64,000 nucleotides of DNA, taken from contig NC_088295.1 of NCBI RefSeq assembly GCF_032854445.1, positions 29,191,385 to 29,255,384 of the forward strand, read 5' to 3'. The translations under genes and the position numbers were made by a program. This DNA is from Liolophura sinensis. Taxonomy: Eukaryota > Mollusca > Polyplacophora > Chitonida > Chitonidae. The notes under the pieces were generated by a model. It was not told the DNA's origin, made no database searches, and worked only from the letters and a program-made list of their open reading frames with translations. Shown here piece after piece: positions 33,838 through 43,679 of the stretch (positions within the stretch are counted from its first letter, which is position 1; each line of letters opens with the position of its first letter).

Positions 33838-34095
33838 GGCACACGATTTCAATACTGATTTTACTCAGTCGCCCAGAACATACCTCGCGTCTATCCAACG
33901 TCATTGAAAACTGATTGATTGTTTCTCTTTACATGATTCCATCCTATTTTCGTACTTAATTTCCTTTGTTAGGTCTTTGGTGGCTTGTGGTGTACGTCGT
34001 TTTAAGAATTGGTCTTGCGGTTATTGACCTGGAACATCCTTATTGATTGACGCCTGACATGCGAAGATCCGTTTCGACCCTTAGACACTTAAGTC
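33838..34095 (-). repeat. Unclassified interspersed repeat, fragment
   Basis: CACGATTTCAATACTGATTTT, ACTCAGTCGCCCAGAACATACC and GTTTCTCTTTACATGATTCC align with 21360-21460. TTGATTGACGCC..CGTTTCGACCC aligns with the later part of that copy. Confidence 0.6.
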
Positions 34096-34334
34096 TCAGA
34101 GTGAAGTGTAGAGAGTATCATTTTGACGGTTCGTATTTTTACATTGCTAGTGACACGGCACTGTCCATTTAGTAGTCATCAGTATTTTTACGTATTATGT
34201 AACAAGTTAGACCAAATGAAAAGAGAACTTTCAGTATATTGAGAGATGTTATGACTGATATTCTACATTACTAGAGACAATGAAATCCGCATAAACATAA
34301 AGCCTATAGTATAGTGTAAAATAGCGACGTCATT

Positions 34335-34410
34335 GTGAAATTCGGTATTTGAAGTTAAATTCGGCACTTTAAGTCAAAATCAGTATTTCAAGTGAAATTC
34401 GGTATTTTAC
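34335..34410. repeat. Short tandem repeat, 19-bp unit, four copies
   Basis: GTGAAATTCGGTATTTGAA, GTTAAATTCGGCACTTTAA, GTCAAAATCAGTATTTCAA and GTGAAATTCGGTATTTTAC follow each other without spacer. Confidence 0.85.
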
Positions 34411-34715
34411 TTTGCGAATGACAAGTTAGTCCACTTAAACACTATACCTTTACTATATGAAGTGAGATGTGTCAACGTCTGTGTGAAAATGTGCATTTTA
34501 CATTGCTTGTGACGAGGATATAAATGTAGGTGAGCATGGATATTCTACATTACTAACGTAAAAGTTCAAATACACTTGAACTAATTTTTGTGCGACTTTG
34601 TCCTGATCAAGATTCGTTATTCTAATTATGTATGTATTCTTATAAATATTAGGTGGAAATTGTTTCAGAGTTATGGCCAGAGGCCTCAAAACTCTCTGTT
34701 CATCTGTTTTACGAG

Positions 34716-34966
34716 ATAGTACTTTAATATGTAATATCTGGCAAAAGTCTTGACCTTTGACCCATCATTGTGCTTTACAAAAGAAAAGCTAGTTATACCA
34801 CAGCACTGCTTTCGTGACGAATTATCTGACTTTACATCATTCTTCATCTAAATAACTTATAAATTACACGTGACTAAAGACTTTGTGTTAGTTTTGGCGC
34901 CCATGACCTTTTTATGACAGATATATAGCGCACGTCGAACATAAAATTGTCGCATTTATTTCCTAA
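34716..34966 (+). repeat. Dispersed repeat, module X, copy 1
   Basis: Nearly identical to 39686-39933, from AGTACTTTAATATGTAATATC through GACCTTTGACCCATCA, GCACTGCTTTCG and GGCGCCCATGACC to CATTTATTTCCTA. Only scattered substitutions separate them, so the duplication is fairly recent. Confidence 0.9.
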
Positions 34967-35180
34967 ATAGTTTTTCCCAAATATTAATAATCCCAAATTG
35001 GTCGCAAATGTTCATAAAAGCACCATGCATGTTGACGGAAGAAATATGATGCTTATACAACCCGTAAAATGATTCATAATGTCCTTAATCGTCTTGGTTC
35101 ATTTGATTGGGGTTATTTCTGCGATGGATAATTCGAAAACATGCATACCGCACACAGTTTCTGAATATGTGTGTGTGTGT

Positions 35181-35595
35181 TGAAGCTTTGTACATCAGTT
35201 AACATTAAAACGTTGACATTTACCCTCACGAAGCTATGTAACTGAGCGGCATATTCGATGTTGTCAAATAAAACATATCCAAGTGTAATCTAAACTGCCA
35301 ACAGCCGCAAGCACATGCAAAAATTTAAACATATTCGACACCTTTTATAGTTTACACTCCAAAATAATTATTGCTACTCTGGCTAATTATTTATATTTAT
35401 CTTTTAAAGGAATAATAAAATTAAATTTTACATTTTAATCTCCCGAAATAACAACTGAAATTCCCATATTGAACTTCAATGCTTTCCTGTATGTAATATC
35501 ATTTCAACAATTATGGGGTTAACAGGGAGTGCGCGAATATACATTTGTAAACTTCAATCATGTTGCTCCTTCGAGAAGGATTTAGTAACATATTT
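35181..35595 (+). repeat. Dispersed repeat, module Y, copy 1
   Basis: Matches 40328-40728 along its length (TTAACATTAAAACGTTGACA, AAACTGCCAACAGCCGCAAG, GCTACTCTGGCTAATTATTT, CCCGAAATAACAACTGAAAT, CTTCGAGAAGGATTT) and 39490-39676 in part. Confidence 0.9.
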
Positions 35596-35599
35596 AGTA

Positions 35600-36750
35600 A
35601 CATTACGCTATATTCACAGCTTTGCCAAAGTATGAGTAATAATAGTATACGCTATTACGTGTACCATGCTAATAGGTTGGTTATAAGCTGTAACTGTAGA
35701 TATACAGTTATATACCCATGAAAGAATGTTGTCCATATTTGCTTCACTTCAATGCTTTAAACAACAATCTTTCTTGAAACGGATATTTAAATTTGCAATA
35801 TGTTGTCATCATAGAGGAATGTTATAGTTTTTGGATTGGGTTTATCAACAAAGCTTCATGGATTTGTTACTTATAATGACGTTGGGTTTTAGAATTCTTG
35901 TCTTTATGGTGTTATAACGTTAACCCTCTAGGATTATCTTAGATATACTAACCATTGTTGGGCAAATATCACAGCTTCTTTAGGTTAACCGCTTTAAAAA
36001 TATCCCATACAGATAAATAGTGTTAAAATTAAATTAATTAGATTCCATTCTGATTATTATACATTATTGCTGCTTGTTCGTCTTTCTGTCTGTAAACTTC
36101 CATTCTCTTAATATGTTAATTTTTTTCAGTTGCTTGTGAGGATAAGGTAAGACAAAATAATATTAATATTCTCACAGTAGTCATTTCCGTCACAGAACAG
36201 AGTCGCTCAGTATAAGGTTTAAATCAGTGTTGTTTTCTTGCATTCACAATGAGAAATATAAAAAAGAGAATTCAGACTGGGATTCCCAATTGCACAAAGT
36301 GTCAAAATGTAAAAGTTTACGGGAAACGTGAATGATCATCTTCACGGATTATCGAACTCCTTTGTATTTTACACCCTTAGTTTTAAATCTTTTGTAGATA
36401 ATTTACAGTTTCAAATTAAGTTTAAAAATAGGCTGAATGATTTGTACTTTATCTGCAAAGGCGGTATTTTTATGAAGGTAACGGAAAATTGAGTTCAAAA
36501 AGCTCCACACATGTGCCTGTTAATTTACTAGTGGCTCCTAAATGTTGAAGATGAAGACCGGTATGATGATGTCAGACAGAACTTCCACCATTGTTCGGTC
36601 TGATTGGGTAAGAGAGTTGCACGTGGAGCCCAATGACTAGCCGCCAGGCTTTTATATTCCTGAGCCACAACCGCCAGTTTATTCATGCAGCTAAATTAGA
36701 CTGGTATAGGTGAGGGAAGTGGCCTGTGATGTAGATTGGGGGAGCGGGGG
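35600..36750. other. No recognised gene
   Basis: AT-rich. Just beyond it, a 14-bp palindrome AGACTAGCTAGTCT sits at 36751-36764, close to the N gap. Confidence 0.5.
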
Positions 36751-36819
36751 AGACTAGCTAGTCTTCTGACACTGATCCCTATGCAAACCTCTAAAGTTTA
36801 CCCGTCTTGATGACCCGGT

Positions 36820-37019
36820 NNNNNNNNNNNNNNNNNNNNNNNNNNNNNNNNNNNNNNNNNNNNNNNNNNNNNNNNNNNNNNNNNNNNNNNNNNNNNNNNN
36901 NNNNNNNNNNNNNNNNNNNNNNNNNNNNNNNNNNNNNNNNNNNNNNNNNNNNNNNNNNNNNNNNNNNNNNNNNNNNNNNNNNNNNNNNNNNNNNNNNNNN
37001 NNNNNNNNNNNNNNNNNNN
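36820..37019. other. Assembly gap, 200 N
   Basis: Exactly 200 consecutive N, so the size is probably a placeholder. Frames spanning it are artefacts. Confidence 0.99.
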
Positions 37020-37475
37020 GGTCCCTTCATCAGATGTGCGATTTGGGATAGTGACTGGGGCGACTCTAGACTATGAAAAGACCCTGTGCATCAACACACG
37101 AACAGTTAACCACGCGATGGCCTTTAGTTTGTTAGCCTGAATTCCCTATGTAGTAGCGGGTTTCATTAAAACGACGAATTCACAATACCCCAAAAGCCCA
37201 CGTCTGTGGAGTTAAGCTGTATACCCCTGTTTTCCGGTTTGGTCTTCATTATTTTAATGTACTAAACTTGATTAGCAATATGTAACGTTTCTGTTTTGAT
37301 ATCGACGTAAAAAATATTTCTCAACAGTTTTCAAATAGAAACTTGATTGGCAAGATATAGTATCACATCAGTCGTCCTACGAACAGAGGACATTTCCATC
37401 TTGATCATTTGTCCCAAATCAAAGCTTTAAAAGAGGTGTTCGTAAACCAAGCTTATGGCCACTAAGTAGGACGTT
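37020..37475. other. No recognised gene
   Basis: Unique-looking AT-rich sequence after the gap. Confidence 0.5.
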
Positions 37476-37479
37476 CTCG

Positions 37480-37605
37480 GTAGATAATCACAATATAAAA
37501 GGTCACAGGATAGAGTAAAATCAGTGCAAGTGACAACGGTGTGATAACTGGCAAATGGTCACATGTAACCGATGAAGTTCGGCACCCTCTCAATTTACCT
37601 CTTGT
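37480..37605 (+). repeat. Unclassified interspersed repeat, fragment
   Basis: ATATAAAAGGTCACAGGATAG, AGAGTAAAATCAGTGCAAG, GCAAATGGTCACATGTAACC and TCAATTTACCTCTTG match the 43545-43620 and 27165-27275 copies. It abuts the SINE to the right. Confidence 0.6.
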
Positions 37606-37614
37606 GCAATGAAA

Positions 37615-37953
37615 GTTTTGGGGTTTTAACGTCGTACTTATCAATTTTTCAGACGTTTTACGACGAGGAGTCATTAAGTGTTTGTACATATACTGTGCCC
37701 TTCATGTGGCAGGGCGATCCCCATGCCGCTAAGGTGATGCCGCAAATGAAAATATCATGCCGAAGACACCAGACATGACTGACACCCCACACAGTCACAT
37801 TATACTGTCGCCGGACCAGTCAGTCCTGTTTCCTTGCTCTCACCTGTCAAGTGCTGAGGGCCAAGCGAGGCAACACCATGTACTATTTTTATGGTCCCTT
37901 TGGCCTCCCGACTTCGAGGTGGGACGCTCTGAGCATTAGCCCACCGAAGCGGT
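37615..37953 (-). mobile_element. Second SINE family (tail GGGGTTTAACGTCGTACTT)
   Basis: The plus strand reads tail to head: TTTTAACGTCGTACTTATCA, GGGCGATCCCCATGCCGC, TCATGCCGAAGACACCAGAC, CAGTCACATTATACTG, GGCCAAGCGAGGCAAC, then a head that ends CCCACCGAAGCGGT. On minus the head reads ACCGCTTCGGTGGGC, a tRNA-like start. The expected box B region is replaced by an AT-rich stretch with TATGGTCCC. I recall this ~340-base family as common in molluscan genomes. That recall is not checked here. Confidence 0.75.
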
Positions 37954-38234
37954 CCTGCCAGTTTACGTCAGTAAAACGGAAATCAAGGCCCATTCCGGAC
38001 ACAGTCATCAATGGTAATATTGTACATGGACAAACATATTTGTGTAATAAAGCTATTATAACATGACATGTTTCAATATTGTGACACGAGACGAGAAGTT
38101 CTAAATGTTGCGTAAATGCACTTAACAGACACCGCTTATACCAGCCGTCCACCAGGACGTTCCGTGTCAATAATCGCAAGGCCAATTCCTACACGACGTT
38201 TAACACAAAACTACCAAAGAACTAAGAATGAATA

Positions 38235-38668
38235 CAAGTAATACCTGCATAATTGGGGGCTAGTCCCGAAGTGGTTGTAAACGTATTGATGTTGTTTATA
38301 CCAGTGTACAGCTTTTCACCAAATAGTTTGCACCACTTGTTGATGCTGATACAGCCATAGATGTTCAAGAAATAGCTGCAAAGGCATTGGTGATCATATA
38401 GCCATTGTTGCCACGTATATATGCTTATACATTGAAAGCATTGCTGTTCGACAGATAGCAATAGACGCATGGCTCCATAGCTGTTCACCATATAGCCACA
38501 TTGATGGCTGAACAAGCGTGGCATATTCGCGAAATACCTGTAAACGCATTGATGTTTATACAACAATACAGCTAATCACCAAATGGTCATAAAGACATTA
38601 ATACTTACACAGTTCCCCAAATAATATTAAACGCGCAGATGCTGAAATACATTTGATACATGTTCACG

Positions 38669-38702
<34 letters not shown>

Positions 38703-38960
38703 ATATATATTATATATAATATATCATATATATATATATATATATAAAATGGTCTCAAACACATAGGTGCTTACAGAACCATAGCTGTTACAAAATAATC
38801 TCAAACGTATTGGTGCTTACACAACACATCTTTTCCAAAAAAAAAGGCTTATACACCATAGTATCTCACCAAACTACTATAAAGGTGTAGATGTTTATAC
38901 AGCCATAATTCTTCAACAAATGGGTGTATACGCATTGATGGTGTGAAAACATTGGGAGAG
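38235..38960. repeat. Very degenerate ~50-bp minisatellite
   Basis: A phrase like TTATACAGCCATAGCTGTTCACCAAATAG..TAAACGCATTGATG recurs many times with heavy divergence. Recognisable anchors are at 38285 (ATTGATG), 38339 (GTTGATG), 38386 (ATTGGTG), 38553, 38789, 38809 and 38935. Where consecutive copies can be measured the spacing is about 47-54. It is split by the AT microsatellite at 38669-38747 and continues on its right. The 114-codon minus-strand frame here (38566-38222) comes from the repeat. Confidence 0.65.
38669..38747. repeat. (AT)n microsatellite
   Basis: An imperfect run of AT dinucleotides, about 78 bases, with a few phase slips and one C. It lies inside the degenerate minisatellite. 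Confidence 0.95.
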
Positions 38961-38964
38961 TTGT

Positions 38965-39480
38965 AAAAAAAGGCTGTAAGCGATTATTATTAGGTGAAAA
39001 ATAATGACACAATAAATAACATTACTTTACCGTGGCATCTACCCATGATAATTTGTAGTGGTTAAAAATATCAAGCCTCTTCCTGTTTTGCGCGCTGACG
39101 TCCTACTTAACAATGGCTCTATGTCCCAAAGTTAAGTTACCAAAGCAGACATGTTCAGAATATTTCTACCCCAGGCCGTACCCCATAGTGCTCCAGACAG
39201 GTTTAATTTTGATATGACACAATATCAATATTTCCCCAAATTCCTTTGCTAACAATTGTTTTGGTAAGTACAGAGAATTGTCGCAGTTGTCACCTGTTAT
39301 ACGGGAGACTGAAGAATGTGTGACGACGACCAACCCGCGCCAGTAAATGACAACGAAGGGGTCGGGACAACGTTAGAGGGCAAGGTTTGCAACAGTTTGC
39401 ACAAAACACCCCAGATGTATGGTAACTGAACTGATTGTTGCTTTCCTGTCTGGTTAGTACATGAACAATACCACTTAAAA
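38965..39480. other. No recognised gene
   Basis: Short overlapping minus-strand frames near 39290-39529 have no domain features. Confidence 0.5.
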
Positions 39481-39489
39481 TGCCATTCG

Positions 39490-39676
39490 ACAACGAACAT
39501 ATTCGACACAAATTGTAGTTTACTCTCAAAAAAGAATTATTGTTACTCTGGCTAATTATTTATATTTATCTTTTAAAGGGATAATAAAATTAAATTTTAC
39601 ATTTTAATCTCCCGAAATAACAACTGAAATTCCAATAATGAATTTCAATGCTTTCCTTTATGTAATACCATTTTAA
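39490..39676 (+). repeat. Dispersed repeat, module Y, copy 2 (partial)
   Basis: CATATTCGACACAAATTGTAG through GTTACTCTGGCTAATTATTT and CCCGAAATAACAACTGAAAT matches 35320-35505 and 40480-40645. It lacks the first and last parts of the full module. It joins module X directly. Confidence 0.9.
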
Positions 39677-39685
39677 AGTATATTA

Positions 39686-39933
39686 AGTACTTTAATATGT
39701 AATATCTGGCAAAAGTCTTGACCTTTGACCCATCACTGTGCTTTACAAAAGAAAAGCTAGTTATACCACAGCACTGCTTTCGCGACGAATCATCTGACCT
39801 TACATCATTCTTCATCTGAAGAACTTATAAACTACACGGGACTAAAGGCTTTGTGTTAGTTTTGGCGCCCATGACCTTTTTATGACAGATATATAGCGCA
39901 CGTCGAACATAAAATTGTCACATTTATTTCCTA
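39686..39933 (+). repeat. Dispersed repeat, module X, copy 2
   Basis: Second copy of 34716-34966, with a few substitutions (for example CATCACTG for CATCATTG and CTTTCGCGACG for CTTTCGTGACG). Confidence 0.9.
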
Positions 39934-40327
39934 TATGTTAATAGTCTCATGTATCTTAATGTCATTGATTTCGTGTTAAGTCCGATATTCATATACGACT
40001 CGTGAACCATGAAGAGACGTTTCAAGTCGATAATCTCAACGCACATTCCCAGAACAACACAAAACGCCAGTTCTGAAAGGAATACTATAAGAAATAAATA
40101 TATATTTATATATGTGTAAAAAAATAAAGATGGTAATGTGTTAATTTTAATGATGCATGCAAGAGGATGTGCTAGACATGATATCCGAAAAAAATTTGGA
40201 ACCAATAATAACAAGAAGAATAAAAAAAAAAACGTGAATAATTTGCCTGTAGGGATAAATACAAATATATAGGTGTCTCCGTCGCGCCCTTGTCGCACAC
40301 AAATTCCGGATATGTTTGTGGGGTGAA

Positions 40328-40728
40328 TACAGCTTTCTTCAACAGTTGACATTAAAACTGTGACATTTACCTTCACGGAGCTATGTAACATAGCGCCATA
40401 TTCGATGTTGTAAAATAAGAGAGATATTCAGGTGTAATCTAAACTGCCAACAGCCGCAAGCACATGTAATAATTAAAACATATTCGACACAAATAATAGT
40501 TTACACTTAAAAAAAATTATTGCTACTCTGGCTAATTATTTATATTTATCTTTTAAAGGAATAATAAAATTAAATTTTAATCTCCCGAAATAACAACCGA
40601 AATTCCCATAATGAACTTCCATGCTTTCCTACTTGTAATACAATTTCAACAATTATAGTGTGAACTGAAAATACGCGAATATACATTTGTAAGCTTCGAT
40701 CATGTTGCTTCTTCGAGAAGGATTTCAT
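40328..40728 (+). repeat. Dispersed repeat, module Y, copy 3
   Basis: Matches 35181-35595 across its length, with small deletions such as a missing TTTTACAT in the A/T-rich middle. The ~390 bases between X (39933) and this Y differ from the ~215 bases between X and Y in the first locus. Confidence 0.9.
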
Positions 40729-40729
40729 T

Positions 40730-41800
40730 TTACAAAATAAAATACATCTCTATAGTTCAACTTTTGGGTGTTAAACAGTTTTTGCACTCATTTTTGTTAC
40801 AAGAATAAAACAGGTTGGAAGTTTTCTTAGCAAACTTTGTCAGGCTTCAACAAAGCGGACATAGGTAAAGTAGCTTTAACCCGGACAAAAGCCGCTCATT
40901 GTGCACATGGGATACATATAACCACGTGACTTTATTGTCAAGACGGCGGAATTCGGGGCACTCGTACACTGCTCACTTACACACAAATTCAAGCTGTTGT
41001 TGGAAAACAAATGACACAGCCAGGATCAATACGGTATATATTGGAAATAAGGTTTGAATCTGTTTGTGTTTACCTCCAATCAGGTGTTAAACACACTCCA
41101 GGTGTAATCTAATACAAACTTCAATGAAAGGCGCGTGCGAGCTGTGTAGGATCTTTGGGTAACTGCCGGCATTGTATCGAACTAAAGACAACTCCAGCAA
41201 CAGTTATCAAAACAAATCCAGCACAGGTTCTACGCATATTTCCATTATTTTTCTCACTACTGGTTGTCTGAGAGATTTAAAAAGAGATTAAAAGTACACT
41301 ACCAGCTGTGGCCGCCTCGACCTGAGACATTACTGTGACTGCCGTGACACGTCTTTCATTATGTATACAAAGATGAATATGGTAACAAATGTTTTATGTA
41401 CTAAAACTGTAAAAAGTGAAGCTACCATAGGCAAATGGTTGGTATTTTGGAAAGTGTTACACTAGTACTTAAAAATTTTCGAAATAGATATTTAGCGAGT
41501 AATTTTGATAATTAATGGGACACTCTTTCGTTGCCAATTTACCATACATCGTGGGACGAACAGCATCGGGTATGTTTATGCCCTTCAGGTGACTACCTAT
41601 ACAAAAGTGTTGATTTTTGCTGGGACTGTCCACAGTAACATACATTTGTAGTATCATCATTTTAGGGTCTACAGTTGCACTTGTTTACGCCTTGCACCAT
41701 GTGACAACCCAGTATAGAATATGGTTAAACCATTCATTATAGCTCATGGCAATATTGCCAGCCCTATCGTTCTGGAAGCTCTAGCTGAAACACAAATACC
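40730..41800. other. No recognised gene
   Basis: AT-rich with a slightly richer patch at 41100-41350. AGGTGT words at 41082 and 41099 are like T-box half sites, but such short words are common by chance. Confidence 0.45.
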
Positions 41801-41811
41801 ATTTTAGACAA

Positions 41812-42058
41812 CCGGCCACGATATCTCATCTGGTAGACCGTCCGCTTCAGGAGCGGTTGACCCGTTTCAGTATAATGGCTCTAGCAGGGCGCTTACTTGC
41901 CTTCGGTAAGTCATCTCAGTGAAGTAGCGTTATATAAAGAGCGGTGGAAACCCGTTATGCAACGAGGAGGCGCATCACACTTACATGCACTCCTTCGTCG
42001 TCATGTGACGAAAAATTGTTAACTACGACGTTAAGCCCCAAGCACTCACTCACTCACC
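41812..42058 (+). mobile_element. Third SINE type, plus strand
   Basis: The head CCGGCCACGATATCTCATCT, then GGTAGACCGTCCGCTTCAGG, is tRNA-like: box A appears as TATCTCATCTGG, a decayed TRGCNCAGTTGG. The body contains GAGCGGTTGACCCG. The tail is TTAACTACGACGTTAAGCCC, then CAAGCACTCACTCACTCACC, shared in reverse with 19022-19066. AGACAA occurs on both sides (41806-41811, 42065-42070), perhaps a short target-site duplication. Confidence 0.7.
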
Positions 42059-42384
42059 CAATTCAGACAAGTCCGAATACAGCTACCACTGATCTTCTTT
42101 ATCCTGATGACATTATCCTCATATTCAATGTTTTTTTGTGAAAACGTATGGGTGATTTCCATGTAGAATACAGTTTAAGACATGTTAACAAATTATTGTT
42201 TTAATTATGTTTGAATTTGAAGTTACTTGCACTATAGTTTTGATAACATATCATGCATTTAAGATTGTTTCCTTGGTTCAGAAAAATCATAACGCCGTCA
42301 TATTCATTGTGCCGTCTCACTTAATCACTACGTTTGTGATTATTTAGGGCCGTTGGTCCTTTTCATGGAACATTAGATTCGCTG

Positions 42385-42430
42385 CATGGGGGCCAAACGA
42401 GGAAGTCATAAGACTCAATTTAAAAGCCCT
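42385..42430 (-). mobile_element. Small SINE body fragment
   Basis: GGCCAAACGAGGAAGTCATA and AGACTCAATTTAAAAG resemble the GCCAAGCGAGGAAGTTACAA body of the SINE at 19068-19333. No head or tail is visible. Confidence 0.3.
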
Positions 42431-42688
42431 CAGCCAATCCCGCTTTAGATTGAACCTTTACAAAACCATGGTGTTGTTTTTGGAGGTCACATGCCCGATA
42501 TCTTGTAGAAACCATGGAGTTGTCACTTAGCATGATGCTTAACCAACTGATCTAGACATTAAATACGGTCGACATTGTAAATGCACTACGTCAAACCCAC
42601 CAAACAATCAAGAGGACTGAATACTACATGCATGCTTTTAGTTTGCGACGGCTGATGATAGAACATGAATGAACGCATGATAAGAACA

Positions 42689-42750
42689 TTTTCATTTGCA
42701 TCGTCATGTTGGAGTTACAGGCTTTTTGTGTATGGTGTTAAAGTTATGCA
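42689..42750 (+). repeat. ~60-bp local duplication, copy 1
   Basis: Contains CATGTTGGAGTTACAGGC and TTTTTGTGTATGGT, identical to the copy at 43613-43675 apart from a few bases at either side. Confidence 0.85.
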
Positions 42751-43149
42751 AAGTGAAAAAACAAGTCTGAGGTGTTCAGATGGAAATTTCCGACCAATAC
42801 CAATGGCCAATTGTCATGTACACATAAAGAAGAAAACAAGATTTTCTTCAACAAAGGAAATGATGTATATTATACAGGTTTATGTTGCTTACTAGCCTTG
42901 AGTTTCGATATAAAAGTCGGACTATATGCCATAAGTCACATTTAATTTTCATAAGAATCAGAATAAAACCGTTATTAAAGGGAAAGCATTATGGATACTG
43001 AAACAGACACTAAAGGACGTTCACTGAAGACCAATCTTCAGATGAATCCTCAACACAAACCACCAAGGAATTAAGAAGGTAAATAAAGCAAGAAATTAGC
43101 ACACACTGATGCAAAGAGATATAATCAACGATTTTCAAGTATCCCATGC

Positions 43150-43625
43150 TGTTTGCAACTAAATAGATTGCAACTGTTCATATATCCAATCAAGAAATAC
43201 ATATACAGCTCCTTGCCCTGGATTAAACGAAATTAAACACAGTTATGAGAGGGACTCTGGTCACTCCATCCATTTGTTATCTACAAGACAACTCTAGCTG
43301 TAAAATTTAAGAAACTAAGAGTGAAAGCCTTTGGTGGAATAACCTTGACACACTAGTTTTTTGCAGTGATACGTTCTGACGTTAATTGAAATCGCCACGT
43401 AATACACATGGTCTAATAAATGCTTCACGAGATTTGTACAAGCTATATGCAGAACCCTTCCGTGCATCACTATCGAAGTAATAATTCGCGATAGGATTGA
43501 TTTATCCAGACACCATTTATTACTATATCATCCATTTCGTTTAATATAAAAGACTACAGCACAGAGAGTAAAAGCAGAGCAGCAGCGACAGTGGAATAGT
43601 TGTCAAATGGTCACTTTCATTGCAT
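43150..43625 (+). repeat. Unclassified interspersed repeat, fullest copy
   Basis: About 475 bases in which three blocks found separately elsewhere occur together: ATTGCAACTGTTCATATATC (also 18945), AATAACCTTGACACACTAGT to TCTAATAAATGCT (also 26199-26285), and AATATAAAAGACTACAGCAC to CAAATGGTCAC (also 7670, 27170, 37485, and reversed near 21700). There is no coding capacity and no obvious tRNA promoter or terminal inverted repeat. A non-autonomous DNA transposon or a Helitron-like element are both possible. Confidence 0.55.
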
Positions 43626-43675
43626 CGCCATGTTGGAGTTACAGGCTTTTTGTGTATGGTTTTAAAGTTGTCTTT
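43613..43675 (+). repeat. ~60-bp local duplication, copy 2
   Basis: Second copy of 42689-42750, about 924 bases away in the same orientation, joined to the right end of the interspersed repeat. Confidence 0.85.
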
Positions 43676-43679
43676 TCTT

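Noticed and set aside
36791-37076. Open frames across the N run
   Set aside because: They exist only because N was not read as a stop.
38222-38566. 114-codon minus-strand frame with repeated phrases
   Set aside because: It reads the degenerate ~50-bp minisatellite.
41082-41104. T-box binding site pair (AGGTGT words)
   Set aside because: The direct orientation and the 17-base spacing are not a recognised T-box arrangement, and six-base words are too common to support a call.
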